A stretch of 64,000 nucleotides of DNA from Chthonomonadales bacterium (GTDB lineage Bacteria; Armatimonadota; Chthonomonadetes; Chthonomonadales; CAJBBX01): the NCBI GenBank assembly GCA_027459625.1, contig DAIDHP010000002.1, positions 1-64,000 of the forward strand, written 5' to 3'. Made by a program: the position numbers and the translations under genes. The notes under the pieces are model-generated. The model saw only the letters and a list, made by a program, of their open reading frames with translations. It was not told the DNA's origin and ran no database searches. This document shows, piece after piece, positions 18,587-26,126 of the stretch (position 1 is the first letter of the stretch; each line of letters opens with the position of its first letter).

Positions 18587-20623
18587 TTGGCAATGGATGA
18601 TGTCGCCCGTGCAAGGGCGCAAGTGGAAATATCCTCAGTTGAAGAAGGCGCTGAAGGGCAAGCGGTAAAGTTCGAAGAGGGCTTTACGGCTAAAACCATT
18701 GTAGGCGCCCTGTTCGTTGGCTTCATCATGCTTCCCGGCGCACTCTATCTGGGGTTGGTTGCCGGTCAGGGATTGGGGCCTGCCGCGGAATGGGTTACAA
18801 TAGTCCTTTTCGCGGAGGTGATGCGACGTTCCTTCCTACCCATGAAACGTCAGGAAGTGTATATTCTCTATTATGTCGCCGCGATGCTATCCAACGTCGT
18901 GCTGGCGGATAGAGGGATATCGGGAGGGCCGTTCGGATATCTCATCTGGAATCAGTATTTCCGCACCGCTCCTCAGGCCGGGATGATCGCAAAGGAGATT
19001 CCCAACTGGGTCGTTCCACCTGCAGGATCGGCGGCGCTCACGGAACGAACGTTCTTGAACATGGCATGGGCGGTGCCTATCCTTTTGCTTGTCACCAACG
19101 AGATACTTGGGCGATTAAACTGGATGAGCATGGGGTATATGCTCTTTCGTGCGACTTCCGATGTTGAAAGATTGCCTTTCCCGATGGCTCCCGTAGCCGC
19201 TTCCGGCGCCACTGCTTTGGCCGAGGCAGCGACCAAGGAGGAATCCTGGAGATGGAAAGTGTTCTCCATCGGATCGGTGATCGGAATGGTGTTCGGATTT
19301 TTCTACGTGGCGATACCCGTTTTCACCGGTGTGGTTTTCGGGACGGCGCTCACGCTCATTCCGATTCCTTTCTTTGATTTAAACAATAACACCGATTCCA
19401 TCCTGCACGGGGCTCTCGCATGCGTTTCCGGCGACTTAGGCAAATTGCTTGCAGGGTTCGTCATACCCTATCCGATAGTGGCGGGCGGGGCTCTTGGAGC
19501 GATACTTGCAAGAGTTTTTCCGATGCCTAATATTCTCTACGCGGTTGGAGCGTACGGTAATGGCTCCAATGGCGGATGGACCAGAGGCATGGATTGCATT
19601 CTCACCCGCCAGGTTACGGATATCAAATTCTGGCTTTCAATAGGTATCGGCTTGCAAATCGCCATCGCCATCATTGGACTCGGCGCGGTTGTGAAAGCAA
19701 TGATGGATATGAAAAAGGAGATGGCTAATCGCGGGTCTCGGCCTGAGTTGCCTAAGGGAAGAGGGGATATAAATATCCTAATTCCATTGGTGGTTTGGAT
19801 AACGGTCACGATATTTTATATCTGCCTCACACAATACCTTTTGGCGTTGGATGGGCACGCAGGGCAGTTCCCATGGTGGCTCCTGATCTTCTTCGGTCTC
19901 ATATTCACTCCGTTAAACTCATTCGTTAGCGCTCGAATGATGGGGCTTACCGGGAGCGGCGTTACTTTCCCCTTCCTGATACAAGCGACCGTTATGAAGT
20001 CGGGATATCCCCATGTGGATATCTGGTACGCCCCGATACCGTTGAACGATTACGGCCCCTTGGCGCAAAAATTCAGGGAGGTGGAACTGACCGGGACGAA
20101 ATTCGGAAGTATTGTGAAAACGGAATTCTTTGTTTTGCCGATCTTCCTGCTTTCCTCCTTCATCTTCTGGGCGTTTTTCTGGCATACGACCGCCATACCG
20201 TCGTCCCAGCAGCCCTACGCTCAAAAGTTCTGGCCGCTTGTCGCCACATTCCAAGCGATGTTCCAAACCATCAACAAGCCTAATGGACCTAAATGGGTGT
20301 TGGAGGGCATCAACGTGTCGCGCATTGCCGCCGGAACCGTCGTGGGGCTAGCGTTGTATGGAATAATGTATGCGTTTCGGGTTCCAGTGCTCTTCTATTA
20401 CGGATTCATAGGAGGCACAAGCGCGTGGCCGGGAGACGCCGTAATGACGTTCATTGGCGCATGGCTCGGCAAACGTTACTTTGAGAAGCGATTCGGCATG
20501 GATCAGTGGCGAATGTACTCTCCGGTTCTGCTCGCAGGTTTCTCGTGCGGCACGGGATTGATCGCCATGGCGGCTATCGCTCTGGCTTTAATCGCCAAGT
20601 CCATAAACTATCTGCCTTTCTAG
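18587..20623 (+). CDS. OPT-superfamily-like multi-pass transporter
   Basis: The 678-residue protein is almost entirely hydrophobic helices (about 14), with a short acidic cytoplasmic N-terminus (about 1-30). Glycine-rich helix turns such as PYPIVAGGALGAILARVFP, GAYGNGSNGGW and FVSARMMGLTGSG resemble the oligopeptide/siderophore transporter (OPT) superfamily, which takes up peptides or metal chelates. No substrate can be read from sequence. A GGAGG sits exactly eight bases before the TTG at 18587, so I take that as the start; the ATG two codons later would be too far from it. It follows the M28-like/FtsX gene after 205 bp and may share its transcript, which hints at a peptide or peptide-metal substrate. 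Confidence 0.75.
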   Translation: MAMDDVARARAQVEISSVEEGAEGQAVKFEEGFTAKTIVGALFVGFIMLPGALYLGLVAGQGLGPAAEWVTIVLFAEVMRRSFLPMKRQEVYILYYVAAMLSNVVLADRGISGGPFGYLIWNQYFRTAPQAGMIAKEIPNWVVPPAGSAALTERTFLNMAWAVPILLLVTNEILGRLNWMSMGYMLFRATSDVERLPFPMAPVAASGATALAEAATKEESWRWKVFSIGSVIGMVFGFFYVAIPVFTGVVFGTALTLIPIPFFDLNNNTDSILHGALACVSGDLGKLLAGFVIPYPIVAGGALGAILARVFPMPNILYAVGAYGNGSNGGWTRGMDCILTRQVTDIKFWLSIGIGLQIAIAIIGLGAVVKAMMDMKKEMANRGSRPELPKGRGDINILIPLVVWITVTIFYICLTQYLLALDGHAGQFPWWLLIFFGLIFTPLNSFVSARMMGLTGSGVTFPFLIQATVMKSGYPHVDIWYAPIPLNDYGPLAQKFREVELTGTKFGSIVKTEFFVLPIFLLSSFIFWAFFWHTTAIPSSQQPYAQKFWPLVATFQAMFQTINKPNGPKWVLEGINVSRIAAGTVVGLALYGIMYAFRVPVLFYYGFIGGTSAWPGDAVMTFIGAWLGKRYFEKRFGMDQWRMYSPVLLAGFSCGTGLIAMAAIALALIAKSINYLPF

Positions 20624-20676
20624 GGAGGATTCCGTGTGAAATTCCCCGGTATGGGAGTTTCGTTTGATTAATATGT

Positions 20677-21489
20677 ATGAACCAAAATAACCAACAACCA
20701 AAAAACGATTCATTTCTTTCCGCCCTTGGATGGTCCAGCTTCGTATCGTTGGCTTTGAGTCCGTTCCTCTTTATTGCACCGATATTCGCGGGCTATCTTG
20801 GCGGAAAGAAAGCCAAGGATACGCCATGGAAAGCGATCGCGGCGGTTGCCATACCCGCAGCCATCTGGTGGGGGGTGTTCGTATATCTCTCAACATTTCA
20901 AGTGAAAGGCACCACTTTAGGCATCCTTACTTTTCTTGGTCCTATAACCGCCTTGGGGTTGTTCGGCGGTGCGTTGCTTGGGATTAAGGGCAAAGGATAC
21001 AATATTGCGGGGATTTTTCTTGTAGGAATTGGGATCGGCTACATCATACCCAGAGCGCAGGCGATAGACGCCATCATGCAAATCATGCGCCCGGTGAAGG
21101 TCCAAAAGACATCGTCATCCACTGCGAGTTGTCCGAAAGACCTTAAGAAACTGTATGACGCCATGATGAATTACGCGCAATCCTGGGATGACACTCTGCC
21201 TCCGGCGAATCGCTGGGGTACGGCAATTACGGATCCGATGCAGGCATTCGCGGATCCATTGTTGCTTAAATGTCCGAACGCAACGCAGTACGGATACGCC
21301 ATGAACTCCGCCGTGGGTGGGAAGAGGTTGGAATCGATTAAGAACAAAGCAATAACTCCTTTGTTGTATGATTCCTCCGATCTGAAATTGAACGCGAATG
21401 ACGACGTTAAAAGTCTTCCCGTGCCTGGGAGACATGACGGGCAAAACTATATTATCTATATGGACGGGCATGTGGATGCCAAGCCTTAA
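20677..21489 (+). CDS. Membrane protein with C-terminal H-X9-DG (prepilin-like) domain
   Basis: The 270-residue product has four hydrophobic helices in its N-terminal half (about 20-130) and a soluble C-terminal domain (about 145-270). The tail carries H-D-G-Q-N-Y-I-I-Y-M-D-G, an exact H-X9-DG motif as in DUF1559-type prepilin-like proteins of Planctomycetes and Armatimonadota, together with the familiar upstream pattern L-Y-D-A-M-x-x-Y and CPN...YGYAMNS. The usual type II secretion N-terminal cleavage helix is missing; the domain is attached to a multi-helix membrane module instead. The Shine-Dalgarno site is poor. Function unknown; its place inside the ABC cluster suggests a partner of the exporter. 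Confidence 0.7.
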   Translation: MNQNNQQPKNDSFLSALGWSSFVSLALSPFLFIAPIFAGYLGGKKAKDTPWKAIAAVAIPAAIWWGVFVYLSTFQVKGTTLGILTFLGPITALGLFGGALLGIKGKGYNIAGIFLVGIGIGYIIPRAQAIDAIMQIMRPVKVQKTSSSTASCPKDLKKLYDAMMNYAQSWDDTLPPANRWGTAITDPMQAFADPLLLKCPNATQYGYAMNSAVGGKRLESIKNKAITPLLYDSSDLKLNANDDVKSLPVPGRHDGQNYIIYMDGHVDAKP

Positions 21490-21565
21490 CGCCACGCTGA
21501 ATCAGACTGGAACATTACTGATTTGCGTTATTTGAATTGACTAAACGTGGAATATCGGAGATTAG

Positions 21566-22600
21566 ATGGCTGTATCGTCCTTAAAGACTAACATGAGCGA
21601 AGTGTCGGGACCGAGAACTTTGATCGGATGGCATGGTGTTCGTTTCACTTTACCGCCCGATTGGAATTTAATGACCTATTCACTGGATCCGAGCGAAGGA
21701 TACCTTAAGGTGGATTCCCCGGATAACAGCATGTTTGTCCAAGTGAAATGGTCCCGTCCCACGGTAAAGCCCGCTCGCAGCTTGGCTGGCATGACGATGA
21801 ATTTCATTCGTAAATACGCTATGAAGCCGGTTGTCGACACTTCCGAGCCGGATCTCAAACAGATTTTGGATAATTTTCTTAAAAGCGCGGAGAAAAAAAC
21901 CAAGAAAACAAAAACCTCTTTTGATTGCAAAGTCAAACCAAGATCGGAGGAGGCGAATGGCGTTCGCGTTGGACATCCGTTCAGTTGGTCCGGGGGCGGA
22001 TATGGCCAAGGGAAAATATGGCACTGCAAGGAGTGCGGAAAGGTCGTAATCGCCCAAGTCGTCGGACAGAACCGGGACGAGGTGGGGAAGGTAGCGGCTG
22101 CGCTTCTGAGTGATTTTCACGACCACAGCGAGGGCGGTTGGGATGTCTGGGCTTTCTATGATCTCGTGGCGAGCATTCCATCCGAATATCGACTTGCGAA
22201 TCAGAGGTTGCATTTCGGTCAACTGAGATTGGAGTTTGACAAACCCGGCGGGGATAAGATCATTCTCGACAGATGGGGTCTGGCGGACGTTTTAAAGAAG
22301 CGTGTCCCCATAGAGGAGTGGTTTTACAACACCTATGATCTGAAGCGAACCAAAATGCAAAAAGAGCAGATGCAAGTTCAGGGGCATTCGGCGTATAGAG
22401 TGAAGCGTAAAATACGAAACCCTCTTGATTTGCTGAGAATTTACAAGGATGCAGGTCTCTCCATGCGTCCGGCGCATTATTACGACACCTGCTGCTGGGA
22501 ATGCGAGGAGACCAACAAAATATACGCCATTCAAGTGTGGCATAACAGGACGATTCAAGGTGTATTGGAGAGTGTGGCGGAGCGGTGTGAATGTCACTGA
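21566..22600 (+). CDS. Uncharacterised soluble protein with two CxxC pairs
   Basis: I do not recognise this 344-residue family. It opens with a beta-rich part (WHGVRFTLPPDWNLMTYSLD, then DSPDNSMFVQVKW) resembling small lipocalin- or PsbP-like folds, which recurs weakly at about 210-235 (PSEYRLANQRLHFGQLRLEF). CKEC at about 154-157 and CWEC at about 313-316 could together bind one zinc ion. There is no signal peptide or membrane helix. GGAG lies six bases before the ATG, and the 3' end overlaps the PqqD-like gene by 10 bases, so the two are probably made together and may act together. Confidence 0.6.
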   Translation: MAVSSLKTNMSEVSGPRTLIGWHGVRFTLPPDWNLMTYSLDPSEGYLKVDSPDNSMFVQVKWSRPTVKPARSLAGMTMNFIRKYAMKPVVDTSEPDLKQILDNFLKSAEKKTKKTKTSFDCKVKPRSEEANGVRVGHPFSWSGGGYGQGKIWHCKECGKVVIAQVVGQNRDEVGKVAAALLSDFHDHSEGGWDVWAFYDLVASIPSEYRLANQRLHFGQLRLEFDKPGGDKIILDRWGLADVLKKRVPIEEWFYNTYDLKRTKMQKEQMQVQGHSAYRVKRKIRNPLDLLRIYKDAGLSMRPAHYYDTCCWECEETNKIYAIQVWHNRTIQGVLESVAERCECH

Positions 22601-23013
22601 GCCAGAAAATTCGTAATTTTGCGGGAAAAAACCTTCCGTTTCTCCGAATGAGACCCGCTATGGAGAAATCGCGTATCATGTCTTTGCGACCTGTGCGTCA
22701 TTCGGCGATTGAATGGGAGCAAAATGACGATTTTACAATCCTAAGGATACCAAACCGAAAGGACAAGCTGGGGAAGATCATGACGCTTTGGTTCAGAATG
22801 CCGGAAACTCGCGCGGTTGAGCTTGATGAACTCGGCTCCTTTGTATGGGGGATGTGCGACGGGGAGAATACGGTGGATAAGATCATAAAAAGTGTCAGTG
22901 CGCGATACAAACTGAATCGCAGGGAGGTCGAAATGTCGGTAGCGACCTATTTGCAGATGCTCGCCGATCGTAATTTCATAGGTTTCTTCGAGCGAGGAGG
23001 AAAGACCACATGA
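22591..23013 (+). CDS. PqqD-like (RiPP recognition element type) protein
   Basis: A 140-residue protein whose last 90 residues match the PqqD winged-helix pattern: a strand-strand start (VELDELGSFVWGMCDGENTVDKII) followed by a helix (RYKLNRREVEMSVATYLQMLADRNFIGF). In known systems such domains bind leader peptides for modification or export. No radical SAM enzyme, cyclase or obvious precursor peptide lies nearby. The start overlaps the unknown protein by 10 bases and the end overlaps the FtsX gene by four (ATGA), so all three are translationally coupled. A role in presenting a peptide substrate to the ABC system is inference. Confidence 0.7.
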   Translation: MSLSQKIRNFAGKNLPFLRMRPAMEKSRIMSLRPVRHSAIEWEQNDDFTILRIPNRKDKLGKIMTLWFRMPETRAVELDELGSFVWGMCDGENTVDKIIKSVSARYKLNRREVEMSVATYLQMLADRNFIGFFERGGKTT

Positions 23014-23750
23014 GCGTGGATAAACCGAGTGCACATATGTCCCACAAAGAGGTGAGACAGCAGATTAAACTGCCTTTTTCCAAAGCGGTGGAGATTAGCC
23101 TCAGGAGCATAAAGATCCGATTTGCTCGCTCTATCATCACTGCGGCGGGGATCATGCTGGGGATAGCGTTTTTCGCATCGGTGAGAATGTCCGCCGAGTT
23201 CAGCGTGATACATGAAAAGATCGTCCACGAGACCGTGGCTGCGTTCCAAGCGGGAAAACTGCATCATATCACCGAGGATCAAACGCGCATGATCTCATCC
23301 GCCACCACGGATGTCAAGGCGGCGCAGCAGGATGCACTCGCCGCCAGAGAGCGGCTGGATTGGTTATCCATTATGGCTCTTATTGTCTGCACCGTTGGCA
23401 TTACCAATGCGATGCTGATGTCCGTAACGGAGAGATACAAGGAGATTGGCACCATGAAATGTCTTGGCGCTCTCGATTCATTCATCGTCAAGCTTTTCTT
23501 TATTGAATCCTGCCTGACGGGATTCATCTCTTCGGTGATTGGTTTTCTGTTGGGGTGGTTCATTATATCCCTGGTTCATATCTTCACCGATGGTATGCTG
23601 GCTTTTGGAGCACAGTACTGGAAGTCATCGCTCACGCTATTCGGTTTATCCGTTTTAATTGGCACATTTTTAACATTTATTGCTACAATAGCCCCTGCGG
23701 TTCGCGCGGCTCAGATGCCTCCCGCCGCTGCGTTGCGGGTGGAAATATAA
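23010..23750 (+). CDS. Short FtsX-family ABC permease
   Basis: At 246 residues this is a minimal FtsX permease with one helix near residues 35-60 (ARSIITAAGIMLGIAFF), a short extracytoplasmic loop of only about 55 residues, and three closing helices with the typical cytoplasmic turn ITNAMLMSVTERYKEIGTMKCLGA (about 130-155). That turn is the coupling element to a LolD/MacB-type ATPase, which is the next gene. LolC or MacB relatives normally carry 200 or more residues in the loop, so this subunit lacks a substrate domain; the giant fusion at 13312 could supply it. GAGGAGG precedes the ATG, which overlaps the upstream stop. Confidence 0.82.
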   Translation: MSVDKPSAHMSHKEVRQQIKLPFSKAVEISLRSIKIRFARSIITAAGIMLGIAFFASVRMSAEFSVIHEKIVHETVAAFQAGKLHHITEDQTRMISSATTDVKAAQQDALAARERLDWLSIMALIVCTVGITNAMLMSVTERYKEIGTMKCLGALDSFIVKLFFIESCLTGFISSVIGFLLGWFIISLVHIFTDGMLAFGAQYWKSSLTLFGLSVLIGTFLTFIATIAPAVRAAQMPPAAALRVEI

Positions 23751-23768
23751 CGAGAAAGGACGCTAAGC

Positions 23769-24512
23769 ATGGACGCCAATGAATATGTAGTTCGCACGAA
23801 AGGTCTTGTCAAGGAATACACCATGGGTGACCAAACGCTTCGCGCCCTGAACGGTGTGGATCTGGATATATATCGAGGGGAGTATATTTCCATCATGGGA
23901 CCCTCCGGTTCCGGCAAGTCCACGCTCTTCAACGCGATCGGAGGGTTGGATAAGCCCACCTCCGGATCGGTTTTTATCAACGATGTGGATATGGCGCAAC
24001 TGGACGCTCAGGAGCTTGCCTATCTAAGATGCCATACGATCGGATATATATTCCAAACATTCAACCTTATCCCGGTTATGACCGCTCTCGAGAATGTGAC
24101 CCTTCCGACAATCTTCGCCGGTATGTCAACCGATGACGGTATTGAGAGAGGCATGGAGCTATTGAAGATCGTGGGATTGGATCAGCGACTTCATCATAAA
24201 CCATTTGAACTTTCAGGCGGGCAACAGCAACGCGTCGCCATCGCCCGCGCCTTGGCGAACAATCCCTCCATTATTCTCGCGGACGAGCCTACGGGCAACT
24301 TGGACTTGAAAACCGGTCAGGAGATCATCGCCCTGTTAAAGCGATTGAATGTGGAGCAGGGAGTTACGATCATCTCCGCCACTCATGACTTAAAGATGCT
24401 TGATATCTCCGATCGCATTGTTTGGATTCGTGACGGCAGGATAGATAAGCTTGAGGAACGCAAGAACATTGAACTTAAAATGGGTGAGATGGAAGGCGAA
24501 CCGGTTCATTAA
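23769..24512 (+). CDS. ABC transporter ATP-binding protein (LolD/MacB type)
   Basis: The 247-residue ATPase has Walker [10 protein letters not shown] (about 44-52), Q-loop IFQTFNL, signature [15 protein letters not shown] (about 150), Walker [12 protein letters not shown] (about 175) and the switch histidine in [10 protein letters not shown]. This is the subfamily that drives mechanotransmission by FtsX-type permeases (LolCDE, MacAB, FtsEX). GAAAGGA lies upstream of the ATG, 18 bases after the short permease. As the only ATPase in the cluster it probably serves both FtsX proteins, forming an asymmetric complex with the giant fusion. Confidence 0.93.
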   Translation: MDANEYVVRTKGLVKEYTMGDQTLRALNGVDLDIYRGEYISIMGPSGSGKSTLFNAIGGLDKPTSGSVFINDVDMAQLDAQELAYLRCHTIGYIFQTFNLIPVMTALENVTLPTIFAGMSTDDGIERGMELLKIVGLDQRLHHKPFELSGGQQQRVAIARALANNPSIILADEPTGNLDLKTGQEIIALLKRLNVEQGVTIISATHDLKMLDISDRIVWIRDGRIDKLEERKNIELKMGEMEGEPVH

Positions 24513-24520
24513 TGCCCTTC

Positions 24521-24555
24521 CGGATCGGTCGGGTCGGGCGGATATGTCCGATCCG
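24521..24555. terminator. Intergenic hairpin between convergent genes
   Basis: CGGATCGG at 24521-24528 pairs with CCGATCCG at 24548-24555 around a 19-base loop, in the 50-bp gap between the ATPase and the oppositely oriented next gene. No strong T-run follows on either strand, so a role as bidirectional terminator is uncertain. The sequence is similar in flavour to the low-complexity flank of the repeats near 148-180. Confidence 0.35.
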
Positions 24556-24562
24556 TTCGATC

Positions 24563-25891
24563 CTACAATCCCTTCCCCACAACCATATCCCCGCTTGCGC
24601 TTGAATCCCTTTTATTGGATTTACCGCCATTATCCACCATGTCCGGCCCCACGCTATAGAGCATAAATGCCCGACCATTCGATTCCAAGCGATAATGGAA
24701 AGGTTGGTTATGGTAGAGAGAATTTTCAAGGATATAGGATCGCCACGGGAATTTAAGGGGCACCGATGGGGGGGCGTTGTTAAAAGGATCTTCCGGAACG
24801 GACGGTATATATTTTGGAACCAACGCTTTTAAAGAGGGGGGATAACGCCCGGTTTGAATGCGATAAAGGTAAAGCGCCGTTTCCACCAGGAGTAGTTCGT
24901 GATAGGTTTGGTCATAAACATATTTTCCCCAACACTCCTCCCATATCTTTGAAGGGAAATCCAACATGAACAGATTATCCGGCGCACGATTAATCATTTG
25001 ACGGTGGTAAGAGTGGCTTGTCTCCTTGGCGATGAGTTGATAATAGCGTTGATTTTCCCTAAGCAACTCACTCTTATTCTCAATGAGATAGGTTAGCCAC
25101 GGATAGGGATGATGCAGGATTCTATTCAAGGGAGTAATATTGTACATCTCCTTCCAAAATCCCAAATCTCCCTGTTTTTCGATTTCATGATAATCGGTAT
25201 TGGTTCGTGCTTTCCCCTCCGCCTTTACGATCACAGGAAAGCCGGGTTCCTTGCTTTCAATATCCTTAAGCCTTTGCAGGATAGCTTCGAGTTGATTCGC
25301 GCTTAACTTTGAAAGCGTTTTTTCCAATCCCCGTCTACATATCGTGTCGATGTAATGGCTTGCAAGATAATTCTTCAGTGCGCCTCCATGTGAGGCAACA
25401 GCCGCCATTTCCATTCCATCCAGCCTGATTTGTGCCGACTCGAAGGGATGTCCGATAATATATTGGTAATCGGCAGCATCCTTAATGAGGCTGGCGAGAA
25501 TGCGAAGCTTTGTTAAATCCGTTTTGTTGGAAACCTGAGATGATACCAAGGGGCACATGCATGGTTTGCGCAAAGCGGTTCGGATTAAAGCGAGGATCGG
25601 TCGTGCATCCTCATAGGCTAAGGAGTAGTTTGGCAATGAATCTGGAAATGTGGAGGTGAATGGATCGTTGGATGGGAAGGCATGTTTCACATCCTGCGCC
25701 ATACTCCCCGCTCGCAAGAAATCGGGGTAACCGTTTACTGAAGGAGACGGATTTTCATTTGGTTGGAAATCCAGGGGTTGATGATTGATTATTGCGACAT
25801 ATCCGACCAGAGCCGCTATCGCAAGTAACACGGCACCGATACCTCCGCGTAAGGCGTGCGAGATGCGTTTCGTTATTCCATAGGATGACAC
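24563..25891 (-). CDS. Membrane-anchored protein with C-terminal 'YSVGPD' domain
   Basis: The 442-residue product has one N-terminal membrane helix (about 16-36) and is otherwise extracytoplasmic. The last 110 residues have a pattern common in Planctomycetes and Armatimonadota pseudopilin-like proteins: RIQTGRYPPSLKALVPKYIPSVPEDPF, then ...FMLYSVGPDMVDNGG. The middle part is helical with no recognised motif. The start is a GTG at 25891, chosen because GAGGAG lies six bases upstream. Function unknown. Confidence 0.65.
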   Translation of the reverse strand: MSSYGITKRISHALRGGIGAVLLAIAALVGYVAIINHQPLDFQPNENPSPSVNGYPDFLRAGSMAQDVKHAFPSNDPFTSTFPDSLPNYSLAYEDARPILALIRTALRKPCMCPLVSSQVSNKTDLTKLRILASLIKDAADYQYIIGHPFESAQIRLDGMEMAAVASHGGALKNYLASHYIDTICRRGLEKTLSKLSANQLEAILQRLKDIESKEPGFPVIVKAEGKARTNTDYHEIEKQGDLGFWKEMYNITPLNRILHHPYPWLTYLIENKSELLRENQRYYQLIAKETSHSYHRQMINRAPDNLFMLDFPSKIWEECWGKYVYDQTYHELLLVETALYLYRIQTGRYPPSLKALVPKYIPSVPEDPFNNAPPSVPLKFPWRSYILENSLYHNQPFHYRLESNGRAFMLYSVGPDMVDNGGKSNKRDSSASGDMVVGKGL

Positions 25892-26126
25892 AACGAACTC
25901 CTCTCTATCAAACGGCGGTTACCACTGCCTATGATTGGAAGTGGATGAATAGTCATTTCAGTTTGATGCATTTATCCTTCAGCATGATTATTATATTACA
26001 TGCAAAAATATTGTTCGCTGATGTATCGTTAACTTGCCGGGACTGATGATGAAGTATATTACGCCTATTTATGGTAACGTATTCACACGATCCATTCAAC
26101 CACTTGAAAAGGACATTCACCGAACC

